The notes: generated from the sequence alone by a model not told the origin. Positions 1 to 8,553 are shown, counted from the stretch's first letter. The stretch is DNA of 18,178 bases from Baffinella frigidus (GCA_026770585.1 MU647144.1:12352-30529); one strand, 5' to 3'. Translations and numbers: made by a program.

Positions 1-136
1 CTCCCTCCCCGTACAAATCCGGGAAACGTAAACGATGCTATAGTGTCATTGGGAGGGGTGGTGGGGAGGAGAGCAGAGAGGAAGCTGGGGGGGAGGAACA
101 AGCAATCAGTGCGAAATCCCAGGCCTTGGTGTTATC

Positions 137-773
137 TCAGCGCCCGGGTGTGCACTGACATGGGTCGCTGCATGCGAGATGGTGTGCTCTGGTCGTGAAC
201 GCTTCGCAGAGAGCAAACAGGCGGGGATCCTCCTGGCCAGGCTGTCGGAGTAACCCGAGTCGGGTTACTCCGACAACATCCGACGACCCGCAAGAAAAAA
301 ACGGCCGCTGTTTTCGAGACCTCTCTGAGCGGCGCTGACGCACGATTCGCTCGGACTGTGTCATGTCGCCGATGGTGTTGCCGGTGTCGTTTGCAAACTA
401 GAGCAGTGCCGCAATGTGCAGAGATCACTCGACAGTGGTCACTGTCAAGCTTCGGATCCGGAAGGGAGAGGGAGAGGAAAGATACCATGGAAGAGTAGCG
501 AGGCGCGCGGGTGGTCGCGTAGTAAGAAGGCGGGTTCTCGGGTGTGTCCCAAGTCGTGAAGTCGACCCCGGGCGGCGCACTCCGCATGTTGAGCCTGGCA
601 GGGCCACCCGCCGGAGTCCTCCGAGACGGCAGGGCCCCCAGAGGACGCGCGAGCGATGACGCGGCCGGGCGAAGCAGGGAGCGCCCAGCGAGGGCGGGCC
701 CCGCCGGCATGAAGGCCGCGGCCGGAACAGCCATGGCGAGGACAGCCGCCGCAAGGTGGGTGCACGTCATCAT
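137..773 (-). CDS. Putative nucleus-encoded plastid-targeted protein (two exons proposed)
   Basis: Seen: on the minus strand two adjacent ATG codons (773 and 770) open a frame beginning MMTCTHLAAAVLAMAVPAAA, a hydrophobic signal peptide, then FMPAGPALAG and an Arg/Ser/Pro/Ala-rich stretch up to about residue 60, then a less biased segment (PPGVDFTTWDTPENPPSYY). Known: signal peptide plus Phe at +1 of the cleavage site is the bipartite leader of red-lineage secondary plastids. Unspliced, the frame turns into low-quality sequence after ATG at 488-486, where a GTATCT donor follows. An 88-nt intron (398-485) ending CTAG would join in phase 0 to FANDTGNTIGDMTQSERIV (exon 2 from 397), a charged Arg/Ser-rich helix. 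The end is uncertain: the frame runs to a stop at 137, but another donor (for example GGA|GTAACC near 268) could end exon 2 earlier. The mature protein was not recognised. The in-frame ATG at 1082 is rejected as start because it would bury the signal peptide. Confidence 0.55.
243..275. repeat. Perfect 33-bp palindrome (16-bp arms, 1-nt centre)
   Basis: Arms 243-258 and 260-275 are exact reverse complements around G259. In minus orientation it lies in the distal part of the plastid-protein gene, either in exon 2 or in a following intron or 3' UTR. It could form a stable hairpin or cruciform; no function is assigned. Confidence 0.85.
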
Positions 774-843
774 GGCAGGGTCGGTGTCTTGGTTTGGGGG
801 ATCAGGTTTGGATCCCGGAGGGATTCTTAAATTCGGAACGATC

Positions 844-900
844 CGAGGTACGTTCCGGGAAAAGTTGTCATATGCACCACTTTTGACATTTGACTGACAC
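844..900 (+). repeat. Dispersed repeat, copy 1 (upstream of plastid-protein gene)
   Basis: The 24 bases from 844 (CGAGGTACGTTCC...) recur exactly at 7754. Similarity continues through TTTGACTGACA and a poly-pyrimidine run (7798-7822 in the other copy). This copy lies 70-130 bp upstream of the proposed start codons of the minus-strand plastid-protein gene, so it may be part of the promoter or 5' UTR, or the edge of a mobile element. Confidence 0.7.
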
Positions 901-1930
901 CTTTTTTTTTTCACCGGCAAGCACTGGACCACACAAATCCTGAAACACATTGCATGCATTGACTTCGGGGGGGAAATTCTGTACACTGTTGCGAATTCGT
1001 GGATTGCTGACCCTTCTGATACCTTCAGCCACATGCTTTCGCTCAAAATTTCGGTGTGGCGCAGGTGGAGGCGAGCTTTCAAGGATGGGTCGTCGCGAAC
1101 AACCGAAAAGGGGGGGGCGCATCACTGCACCACGAGAAAGGGGCTCGGCCGGGCCCGAATGGGTTGGGTCGAGGAGCTCATCCGTAGATTGGGTCCGTCT
1201 TCTCAAGAGTAAGGCGGGTGTGGCCTTCGATGTGAGTGTAATACAAAGCACCAAAGCACCAAAGGGGTTCTCTTTCTTTGTCAATAAATCTTGGTGTCTC
1301 AATAAGTGACTGATTTCACCTCACCGTAGCGAACGAGGGGCTTCGCGAGGGAGGTAGGGGGGGGTGAGCCGGGGCCTTTGCGGCTACCGGTGCCTCATAA
1401 CCCTGTAAGATGCTGTCCTGAGTACCGCACGGGTAGGGACATGAGTCGGCAACTTACGAGGAGGATACCTGGGGTCGCTCTGCAGCTTGATGGGCGCGGT
1501 CTCAGTGGTCTATGATCTGACTGAGACCAAACAGGGGACCTGGGGTGGGGGTAGACACCATCGAAGGGCTTTTTCTCACACTGCAACGTGGGAGCCTAGG
1601 TGGTGGAGGGGTTTTCCAATCTCCTTTGCGTAGATCGTGAGGAGACTGGTCCACATGTTTTTGCCCCACCCGCCATCCGCTCGAAAGGAGGTGCACGGGG
1701 CAACTATGTGTGGCGTAGGCAGGGGCCCCACGCAACGGGGTGCTCTGCAGGGGAAAAACTAAGGAGGAGGACGCTAATGCGTACTTCTCCTGTGCGGACC
1801 CCCCATTATGGGTAGTGGCAGTTTCTTGAATAGGAAAACTTTGGTGCAGTTCCCAGATCTTTTCCTAATCTCGCCTCAATTCTTGCACCGTGTAATTCAC
1901 TCTCGAATAAAGTCAATAAGTGTCAATAAG
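901..1930. other. About 1 kb without a supportable gene
   Basis: Several frames of 60-140 codons are open here on both strands, but none shows a recognisable domain, codon bias or convincing splice sites. Visible items are poly-T (902-911), a 9-bp stem GGTCTCAGT/ACTGAGACC (1498-1506 with 1520-1528), and repeated GTCAATAA motifs near 1280 and 1910-1930. Confidence 0.5.
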
Positions 1931-2277
1931 TGACCCACCCACACAATCCCCTTTCACCTTTTTGGAACCTTGTTTGCTCTCGCACCTTGTAGGGTATCCG
2001 TGGCTGGAGCTCTTATACTTCAGCCATGGGACAGCCATGGGATACCATGAGCCTCATAACGGATGACTTGGGTTCGGTGTGTGTGATGAGCACGATTTTC
2101 TGGATCGACTCAAGCACCCCAAGAAAACCACCCTGTATCCCCTCTTCACGAGCCTCTGCACTGGAGAGCGAAACGCGATCCGAGAGCAAAAATGCTTTCT
2201 CTGCAGTCCTTTCTACGGAAGGGCGTGTCGTTGGGCTATGTTGGGAGAAATTAAAACCTAAAGGACCTAAAGGACCT
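1931..2277 (+). mobile_element. SINE-like element, long form, copy A
   Basis: Aligns along its length with 2351-2692 and with the reverse complement of 3260-3572. Shared blocks are a 5' part (CACCTTGTRGGGTAT, CTTCARYCATGGGATACCATGAGCCTCA, GGTTCGGTGTGTG), a core with CCTCTTCACGAGCCTCTGCACTGGAGAG, GCGATC and TGCTTTCTCTGCAG, and a 3' tail of CCTAAAGGA units. A short length, absence of coding capacity and a simple-repeat 3' tail are typical of SINEs. GGTTCGGTGTG is only partly like a pol III B box (GGTTCGANNCC), so tRNA ancestry is an inference. This copy carries about 30 bp extra near 1960. Confidence 0.6.
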
Positions 2278-2350
2278 ACTCCCGTACGTTAATCCCAACA
2301 ATACCAAGTTCATCTCCTTTCATCTTTGGTGGCCATCTTTGGTGTCTAAC

Positions 2351-2692
2351 TGATTTCACCTCACGCCCCCACGCAATCCCTTTCACCTTGTGGGGTATTC
2401 GTGATTAAAGCTCTTAAACTTCAATCATGGGATACCATGAGCCTCATTTAGGCTGACTTGTGGTTCGGTGTGTGTTCAGTGAGCATGGGAGCGATGTCGC
2501 ATACCTTCACCCGCCCCAAGAGAACCAACCCTCTATCCCCTCTTCACGAGCCTCTGCACTGGAGAGCTAAACGCGATCTGAAAGCAAAATGCTTTCTCTG
2601 CAGTCCTTTTTACAGAAGGGCGTGTCGTTGGCATATGTTTGGCGAAATTAAAACCTAAAGGACCTAAAGGACCCTCAAAACCTAAAGGACCT
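2351..2692 (+). mobile_element. SINE-like element, long form, copy B
   Basis: Second direct copy, about 420 bp downstream of the first. It keeps the 5' motif CTTGTGGGGTATTCG, the GAGCCTCTGCACTGGAGAGC core, a perfect 7-bp hairpin GAAAGCA-AAA-TGCTTTC (about 2579-2595) and a 3' tail with three CCTAAAGGACC-type units ending near 2692. The middle (2480-2525) differs from copy A by substitutions and small indels. Confidence 0.6.
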
Positions 2693-2880
2693 TCTAGGTA
2701 GCTCGTCCTAGCGGGCGAGACGTTCTAGTGGATGATCCATCCCTACGGGGTGGTTCTGGGCGCTAGAGCCCTGCGTCTCGGCCTATCTCTCCTACTGGCG
2801 TACAGCGGTCGTGTTTGTCAATTTATTAAACCTTGCTTTCCCCCTGGGACGGTTTAAAACCTAAAGGACCTAAAGGAAAG
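2693..2880. other. Short spacer with hairpins, no gene seen
   Basis: Holds small inverted repeats (GGATG-ATC-CATCC near 2731; CGAGACG and CGTCTCG about 55 bp apart) and a GGGACGGTTTAAAACC motif at about 2847 that recurs in the 76-bp palindrome at 6881-6956, then CCTAAAGGA units. It does not match a tRNA fold. Confidence 0.4.
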
Positions 2881-2881
2881 G

Positions 2882-3172
2882 ACCAAATAACCAACCATGA
2901 AGACAAACTCAAGCTGGCAACATGAAAACAAAACTCCTCTAGCAACCCCTCTCATATGGCAGACCCCCCCCAACCAAAAACAACCCCGCAAACAAACTGA
3001 CAACCACCTAACAGACAACACAACGCCCCCCAATTCACCATCACAAGAATCTTCAGTAACCCTACAAAGCCCTCGCCCCACCAACTCCACACCACCCAAA
3101 AAACACAAAACGGCAACATCGATCATGGGCCCCAACCCTGAAGTTCTGTCACACACTACACGTTTGTAGAAC
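2882..3172 (+). other. Strongly A/C-biased 290-bp block with an open frame
   Basis: The plus strand is almost depleted of G over about 290 bases, unlike anything around it, and stays open from an ATG at 2897 to 3169 (90 codons). The encoded product would be very Asn/Thr/Pro/Lys/Gln-rich and disordered. CCTAAAGG-type tails of SINE-like copies lie on both sides, so the block may be a fragment of a retroelement or a processed sequence. A gag-like or ORF1-like origin is possible but unproven, and the frame may be open only because of composition. Confidence 0.4.
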
Positions 3173-3173
3173 G

Positions 3174-3232
3174 ATGAAGGCGCGAACCCCCCCATTTGTT
3201 AGAGAGACGAAGGCGCGAACACCCCCATTTGT
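3174..3232 (+). repeat. Direct repeat of 23 bp, two copies
   Basis: GAAGGCGCGAAC followed by CCCCCATTTGTTA occurs at about 3177-3200 and again at 3210-3232, about 33 bp apart, at the right edge of the A/C-rich block. Confidence 0.7.
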
Positions 3233-3259
3233 TATCCGAGATTTCAGCGAGTGAGCCTG

Positions 3260-3572
3260 CACTTTAGGTCCTTTAGGTTTTAAATGCTCCCAACATATGC
3301 CAACGACACGCCGTTCCGTAGAAGGGATCTGCAGAGAAAGCATTTTTGCTTTCGGATCGCGTTTAGCTCTCCAGTGCAGAGGCTCGTGAAGAGGGGATAC
3401 AGGGCGGCTCTGTTGGGGTGTTTTGAGGCTACCCATGGGGCGCGCGCTCATCACACACACCGAACCCAAGTCAGCCTTGTTCTGAGGCTCATGGTATCCC
3501 ATGGCTGAAGTATAAAAGCTCCAACCACGGATACCCCACAAGGTGAGGGGGCTTGTGTGGGGGTGTGAGATG
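3260..3572 (-). mobile_element. SINE-like element, long form, copy C (inverted)
   Basis: Reverse-complement copy of the family at 1931-2277 and 2351-2692. On the minus strand it runs from CACCTTGTGGGGTATCCG to the CCTAAAGGACC tail (3262-3280 on plus), with a perfect hairpin GAAAGCA-AAAA-TGCTTTC in its core. A long open frame that crosses it on the minus strand is not taken as a gene because it is the translation of this repeat. Confidence 0.6.
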
Positions 3573-3828
3573 AGACAGATGTCAAACCAAACGCATGTAG
3601 AGGTTTCCCCCAATGTACGGAAGTCAGCGAGCGAGAGAGTGAGAGAGGTGGATGTGTAGGGGTTTTCCAGGTTACACAGTGGGGGGAGGTGTTCATAGTC
3701 ACGAATTTGCCTGTCGATCGGATTTTGCCTGTCGAGATCGGGGGTTTTGAAAATCCGGAAAACCGCGTTAGCACTGTCAAACATCGACCCATTATAGTGC
3801 CCACCCGCATTAGCGTTCACGCGTGACG

Positions 3829-3915
3829 TTAGGGGGTTAGGGGTTAGGTGTTAGGTGTTAGGTGTTAGGTGTTAGGTGTTGGGGGGGAGGGGGTAGGGGT
3901 TAAGGGTTAGGGGCA
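3829..3915 (+). repeat. Degenerate telomere-like array (GGTTAG/GGTGTTAG)
   Basis: Consecutive 6-8-bp units related to GGGTTAG and GTGTTAG, then a G-run. Related shorter units (TAGTGTT) continue at 3991-4026. Interpreted as interstitial telomere-like sequence, not a chromosome end. Confidence 0.8.
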
Positions 3916-3917
3916 GG

Positions 3918-4198
3918 TCACACGCGTCAGAGCCAATCCACATGCGTTAGAGCTCACCCAATCGCGTCAATGCCTACCCACACGCTTCAGTTAGTGTTTA
4001 GTGTTTAGTGTTTAGTGTTTAGCGTTCAGTGCAACTTGAGAATAGTCAGTCGACCCGAGTGAGGCAGAGCTAGAAAAATGCGTCAGAGCCAATCCAGATG
4101 CGTCAGAGACAATCAGAGCCAATCCTCCCTCTTCAGTGCTGACCCCAACGCGTCATAGCCCGCCACACGCGTCAGAACCCTCCACACACTGCAGAGCC
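3918..4198 (+). repeat. Degenerate minisatellite built on GCGTCAGAGCC
   Basis: Units resembling CACGCGTCAGAGCCAATC recur about every 18-30 bp (for example at 3930, 4080, 4098, 4150 and 4170), interrupted by the TAGTGTT array. No coding potential recognised. Confidence 0.6.
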
Positions 4199-4317
4199 TT
4201 CTAAGCGTGGAGCCGCGTCCTCCCATCTGCCCGAAATTGTTTAGTCTCAGATCACAAGGGGCCCACTTTTCTTCCCAGACCCGCCCACTGTCAAAATCAG
4301 CATCCTCCCTGGCACAC

Positions 4318-4411
4318 GATGCTTCCTCCAGTCTTGCCGCAGAGGACAGCGTGGCAGAAGGCCGACCGCTTGATGCTCAGCTTCTCCAGGTTTGCCGTTC
4401 TGGTCAAAGCC
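4318..4411 (-). CDS. Possible isolated exon, weak
   Basis: On the minus strand, after a possible acceptor (CATCCAG near 4412), one frame reads a stretch including LEKLSIKRSAFCHAVLCGK with most codons ending in G or C, and could end at a CAG near 4318. The product is not recognised and no partner exon was found. A competing plus-strand frame (4207-4440) overlaps it. Reported only as a coding island to test. Confidence 0.2.
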
Positions 4412-4593
4412 ACCCTGGATGGAACATTATGGTATTTTGAGCATTCTTAAGTCAACTCCCTTGGAGACGGCGCCACAATGTGGCGTGCCCGTGATGAATG
4501 GATCTGGTACAAAAAGGTCTAATATGTATTTTAGTGGTATAAATCATGTCAACTTTTGCGATAAAGGGTTATTCGGGATTGGCCGCAAGTCCC

Positions 4594-4902
4594 CCACCAG
4601 CAACCACTAGCGGCTTATATATATGTCTGGCCAGGTAGTAATTTTCAGGCAAAACGAAGAAATCTCTTCGGATCTCCTTACAATTGGCCTGGTACTCTCC
4701 CGGACGCGACCTGTAAAATTTGTCAGAGAAAACAGTCATTGGACAATCATTGGACTCATCGCCGTCAAATAAAAGGTCATAGTCTTTCTATTTGTGTGTC
4801 CATCGCATGTCACGAATATTTACAATAGTATTTACTTTTTACAAGTAGGGGCTCGAGACCCGCTCCGGACACCCCATAAAAGCCGCTAGTGGTTGCTGGT
4901 GG
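4594..4902. mobile_element. 309-bp element with 23-bp perfect terminal inverted repeats
   Basis: 4594-4616 (CCACCAGCAACCACTAGCGG...) is the exact reverse complement of 4880-4902. The interior is AT-richer than its surroundings and has no long ORF; it contains CATTGGACAATCATTGGACTCATC-like internal repeats. Size, termini and lack of coding match a MITE or other non-autonomous DNA transposon. No clear target-site duplication was seen. Confidence 0.65.
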
Positions 4903-4911
4903 CCCTCCAGG

Positions 4912-5728
4912 GTGGCGAGATTTTTATTTTATTTACACCTGGCCCGGATTGGTCAGAACGAAATTCTCGCCAAAAGGGCTCGCCTTGACCAACTTTTTCT
5001 CTTCGCCTCGCAAGCTACCATGCCATGGGGGACCGCACGTGTTTGGCCGAGTTTCGGGGACCTCTTCAGCAGGGAGGCTGGGATTGAAGGCAGGGCTGAG
5101 ACCTCGTCGTCTCAACTCAGCTTTGGTGCTTTGGGGGTGGTGCTTTGGAGCGCCGCCTCCACTCCCACGCCGAGCTCCGGCGGCGATAAAAAGAAAATGA
5201 AGGGTCAGCAGGATCGGGCTGCGAGGATGGCCGCTGTGCGAAGCTTCGTGGGCGCGCGGGCTGTCCTTCAGGTGCAGCGGGAAGCAGCGAAGAAGGCTGC
5301 TGCGCAGTTGGAGGCGCGGCGCCCTCGCGGAGGAGGGTCGGGCTCCGAAGCTGGCATGGGCGGCAAGCACAGAACACAGCGGACACACAGCGGGCGGGCT
5401 AGCCTGCAGTACTAGCGGCGCACTGGAGGCTGTCCTTCAAGTGCAAGTCATCAGTGATCAAGTGCAGCTTGAAGCAGAGGGCGAGCGACAAAAACAAGCC
5501 GAGGCTGACAAACGTCAACAGCAAGATGGCAAGAGCAAGAGCACGACCCTCTGGGTGTTGTTGTTGTCGTTGCTGACCTTAGTTTCCGTAGGCGCTGTCG
5601 TCACCCACCAGGAAACAGGCGCTGTCTTATTTTGTTTTTTTCTTTCCGGCCTGAACTTTCTCGTGGTCTTGCGTAAAGTCTTCCCCAGAGGGTTTGGCTG
5701 GATCTTTGGATCTTCTCGCACGAAGTAG
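4912..5728 (+). CDS. Possible two-exon gene: coiled-coil protein with two membrane segments
   Basis: Seen: one frame open from 4912 to 5415 and a second, offset frame whose 3' part (5441-5728) reads a charged Gln/Glu/Lys/Arg-rich helix, then two hydrophobic segments (TTLWVLLLSLLTLVSVGAV and AVLFCFFLSGLNFLVVL) and a basic tail ending TAG at 5728. The first frame has an ATG at 5197 (context AAGAAAATGA) followed by MKGQQDRAARMAAVRSFVGA and an Ala/Arg-rich helix. Two intron models join them in frame: donor CAG|GTGCAG (about 5269) to acceptor GTGCAG|CTTGAA (about 5467), or donor GG|GTCGGG (about 5337) to CATCAG|TGAT (about 5453). An AVLQVQ-coding segment occurs in both frames, suggesting a local duplication. 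Family not recognised; start (4912, 5020 or 5197) and splicing are unproven. Confidence 0.4.
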
Positions 5729-5817
5729 CTTGGATCGTTTCTCGGAAGTAATGAATGAATCAATGAAGCATCGGATCGCATCATTGCTGCGGCGTCTCCT
5801 TGCTCTCTTTCATGTGG

Positions 5818-5939
5818 CTTAGCCGGTTTCTGCCGCGATCCTCTGCACCGGGGGGGCCTGAATGTGATCCGAAAGGAAGCATGGCTTTTCTGCAGAACCA
5901 GTTCCGGTGTCCGCCTATGTTGGGAGCTCGAAGAACCTA
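5818..5939 (+). mobile_element. SINE-like element, short form, copy 1
   Basis: Runs TAGCCGGTTTCTGCCGCGATC ... GAACCTAG. It matches 6019-6150 nearly throughout, and the copies at 7016-7112 and 8911-9040. The core CCTCTGCAC...GATCCGAAAG...TTTTCTGCAG...TATGTTGGGAG is shared with the long-form elements. The CCTAAAGG tail is absent or mutated here. Confidence 0.6.
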
Positions 5940-6018
5940 GAGCCGACTTGCCTTATCCTGAGTGTGTGTGCGAGAATGTACCTCTTTGGTCTAATTCAAA
6001 CGCCCGATGAGGATACCC

Positions 6019-6150
6019 TTTAGCCGGTTCTGCCGCGATCCTTCTGCACTGGGGGGCCTGAATGTGATCCGAAAGGAAGCATGGCCTTTCTGCAGGATAA
6101 GTTCCGGTGTCCGCCTATGTTGGGAGCTCGAAGAACCTAAAGGACCTAAA
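6019..6150 (+). mobile_element. SINE-like element, short form, copy 2
   Basis: Nearly identical to 5818-5939, about 200 bp downstream in direct orientation, but with an intact 3' tail of CCTAAAGGACC units that continues into a degenerate array up to about 6270. Confidence 0.65.
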
Positions 6151-6270
6151 GGACCTAGGGGACGGTTTAAAAGGACCTAAAGTTTTTTTCCCCCTAAAGG
6201 ACTAGGACCTAAAAGGATTTTGGACCTGAAGGACCTTTAGGTCCTTTTGGACCTAAAGGACCATTAGGCC
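6135..6270 (+). repeat. CCTAAAGGA-type simple array
   Basis: Many 9-10-bp units of CCTAAAGGA or its near-palindrome CCTTTAGG, with a GGACGGTTTAAAAGG insertion at 6162. It looks like an expanded and partly inverted SINE tail. Confidence 0.75.
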
Positions 6271-6271
6271 C

Positions 6272-6870
6272 CTTTGCGGTGCCTCGCGCGGAGATGGCGG
6301 GGGAGAGCGGGAAACGCGCTGGGTGTGCTTTCACGAACCCCAAAGTCGACAACTAGCTGTGTCTGGTACCGCATGATGCCGCGAGAATCCCACAGAAAGA
6401 TTGTAGACCAAACGATGCGCCGCGAAAATTTGGGTAAGACTCCGTTGACCAGAACCCTGCTGCGCTCAACTTCATCCAATTAAGTATCGCGATGAAGGTT
6501 TTCGCAATACCCCGAATTAATGACGAAGTTGACAGCGAGTGGTCAAGTGGCGAATTTTGGCGGAAAATGCGAGGATGTTCGCGTTTTCTCGCCTTGATCC
6601 TGTTGCCCATCCTGGTTCTTCCCCTCTCCGTGCGGTGCCGCACGCGGAGATGGCGCGCGAGAGCGGGGAACGCGCTGGTTGAGCTCTCTTCAATGCAACA
6701 CCCTGGACTATGGCAGTGTCTGGTATCGTACGATGCAGTGAGAATCACACAGGTACATGTTACACCAAGAGACGCGCCGCGAAAAGTTGGTGAATACTCT
6801 ATAGATCAGAACCTTCCTCTGCTCCACTTCATCCAATTAAGTATCGCCCCGAAGAAAACACTCACAGCTT
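6272..6870. repeat. Two diverged direct repeats of about 230 bp
   Basis: Unit 1 (about 6274-6500) and unit 2 (about 6631-6845) share GCGGAGATGGCG, GAGAGCGG, AACGCGCTGG, GTGTCTGGTA, GCGCCGCGAAAA and ACTTCATCCAATTAAGTATCGC in the same order, spaced about 357 bp. Both strands have short frames across each unit, but the frame is not maintained between the units, so I do not call a gene. Confidence 0.7.
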
Positions 6871-6880
6871 TTTTTTCTCA

Positions 6881-6956
6881 TGTTAAAGTCCTTTAAAACC
6901 GTCTGGGACGGTTTTACCTTTAAAACCGTCTGGGACGGTTTTAAAGGACTTTAACA
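6881..6956. repeat. 76-bp nested palindrome
   Basis: 6881-6903 pairs perfectly with 6934-6956 (23 bp). Inside it 6907-6916 pairs with 6921-6930, with TGG/TGG bulges and a CCTT loop. Each half is also its own hairpin (AAAACCGTC-TGG-GACGGTTTT). It is flanked to the right by CCTAAAGG units (to about 7018). Confidence 0.9.
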
Positions 6957-7015
6957 GGACCTAAAAGAATTAAGGACCTTTAGAAAGGACCTAAAGGACC
7001 CAAGGACCTAAAGGA

Positions 7016-7112
7016 CCGTGTGCCGCGATCCTCAGCACTGGGAAGGGGCCTGAACGTGATCCGAAACGAAGCATAGCTTCTCTGCACAACAAGTTCCGGT
7101 GTCCGCCTATGC
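7016..7112 (+). mobile_element. SINE-like element, short form, copy 3 (3' truncated)
   Basis: Matches 5821-5920 from GCCGCGATCCTC to CCGCCTATG, then diverges before the TTGGGAG block and tail. Its core hairpin is GAAGC-ATA-GCTTC, a different sequence with the same fold as the other copies. Confidence 0.6.
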
Positions 7113-7189
7113 GGCCTGTCTGCGGGTAACGGCGACCAGTTTTTCCCACGGCCAGTTTCCCCCCCTTGCCTGACCATCGCAGTTTTTCC

Positions 7190-7520
7190 CCCTCGCCAGA
7201 CGTTGAAAGAACGAGCTTGCATTCTCACCAGCGGTCGTAGGTCCTACGTACCAATCGCTCGTACAAGCTTGTAGGAAAGACTTGGCCAATTCTGAAAACC
7301 TGGGATTCTCAGCCTTAATGAGCACAGCCAAAATTAGGGTCGTCGTGTCCAACCACACAGCAGACTTCGAAGAGATTTTGAATTAACCCCTAACCGATAA
7401 GACCTAGGACCCTACGATAGGCAACCCATGGGGACATAGGGGGGGTCCTGTGGACAAGGTAAAGAAAACTCGGGCTCTCAGCGCACGAAATTCCCTTCGT
7501 AGCCCTCTGTGTGGTTGTGA
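7190..7520 (+). repeat. 330-bp dispersed repeat, copy 1
   Basis: Shares blocks with 7825-8165 in the same order: CTCACCAGCGGTCGTAGGTCC, CAATCGCTCGTA, ACAGCRGACTTC, GATTTTGA, ACCTAGGACC or ACTAGGACC, GATAGGCAAC or GGTAGGCAAC, GGGACATAGGGGGG, AAGGTAA and CCTTCGTAGCCC. No maintained reading frame. Confidence 0.65.
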
Positions 7521-7753
7521 AATTTCAGAGATGCCATTGTAATGTTCGGCCAACCGAAAACGAGTTGGGCGAAAATCCTGGTACCATAATTCACCCAACA
7601 AGGATTCTGAAAACTCTGGAACTGGTTCAATCAAGCTCAACTCAACAACAAACTCATGATTCATCATACTGGCTCAACTCAACAAGGATGCAGGTTTCCC
7701 CAGCGTTGAACTTGCTGAGAACCTGAGCGCCTGAAAACAATAACATTTGAAAT

Positions 7754-8165
7754 CGAGGTACGTTCCGGGAAAAGTTGACCGGACACACTTGACGTTTGAC
7801 TGACAAATCGGCCTGTTTTTTTCTCGCCACACGTGAAAAAACGATCTTGCACTCTCACCAGCGGTCGTAGGTCCTGCGTATCAATCGCTCGTAGACCTCG
7901 TACGTACCATTCGTGCCTCACGAAACGAAATGTTGCAATATGAAATTCTCCTACTACCTGTTGCACGGGTTCGCAACCTGTTTACACACACCTTTGCTAA
8001 TCCAAACAGCGGACTTCAAAGGGATTTTGATGAACCCTTAAGCAATATGAACTAGGACCGTACGGTAGGCAACTTGTAGGGACATAGGGGGGTTCCTACG
8101 GATAAGGTAACGGAAACGCGGGCACTGAGTGCCCGAAAATCCCTTCGTAGCCCGCTGTGTGGGGT
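7754..8165 (+). repeat. 330-bp dispersed repeat, copy 2, preceded by the second CGAGGTACG repeat
   Basis: 7754-7806 matches 844-900. From 7825 the sequence matches 7190-7520, including GGGACATAGGGGGG and the final CCTTCGTAGCCCGCTGTGTGG. A shortened reverse-oriented relative is at 11420-11527, and a fragment (GGTAGGCAATCCGTAGGGACAT) at 17678. Confidence 0.65.
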
Positions 8166-8425
8166 GGACGACCTTATTCGGCATGTCGGCATGTTGCTCA
8201 ATCAAGAAAACGGGGGGCCCAAATCCAGTCTGTGTTCTTAAGTTCTGATTTCTTATAGCCCGGATTGTGGGCGCATTTGTATGGGTTGACTTGAGAAATC
8301 ATGGATTTGCGCACAAGTGGCCTCCAGTGTGGCATCGAAGCAAGCCTTCGTTGACATCAATCAAGCTCTTCACCGAGGGCTTATTTTAGATCTGATTTCT
8401 GCCCGTGCTCTCTCCGCATACAGGA
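8166..8425. other. Spacer without a recognisable feature
   Basis: No ORF, repeat family or RNA fold could be supported in this stretch. Confidence 0.4.
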
Positions 8426-8553
8426 GTACAGGGGTACCTCGCTCATAAGAAATGCCCCCCCCCCCCCTAGGGACCACCGTAGGGCCCTAAGCATAGGCTT
8501 ACTGTAGGGTCCTCGGGGGGCGCGGTTTCTTATGAGCGAAGTAAACCCTGTAG
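8426..8553. mobile_element. TIR element of about 125 bp (MITE-like), copy a
   Basis: Starts TACAGGGGTACCTCGCTCAT and ends in its reverse complement with a few changes (ATGAGCGAAGTAAACCCTGTAG). The interior contains C- and G-runs and TAGGGCCCTA-type palindromes. Same family as 8701-8824, 9119-9245 and 11528-11649. Confidence 0.75.

Noticed and set aside
445-765. Overlapping minus- and plus-strand frames at 414-897
   Set aside because: Shadows of the GC-rich plastid-protein leader exon.
132-1082. 316-codon minus-strand frame starting at 1082
   Set aside because: The first 103 codons lie upstream of a clear signal peptide and include repeat sequence; the start at 773/770 is preferred.
2045-2070. 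tRNA gene at the GGTTCGGTGTG motif
   Set aside because: No cloverleaf, no acceptor stem; at most a pol III promoter remnant in a SINE-like element.
3149-3820. 223-codon minus-strand frame
   Set aside because: Most of it is the translation of the inverted SINE-like copy C plus flanking repeats; no domain or codon bias.
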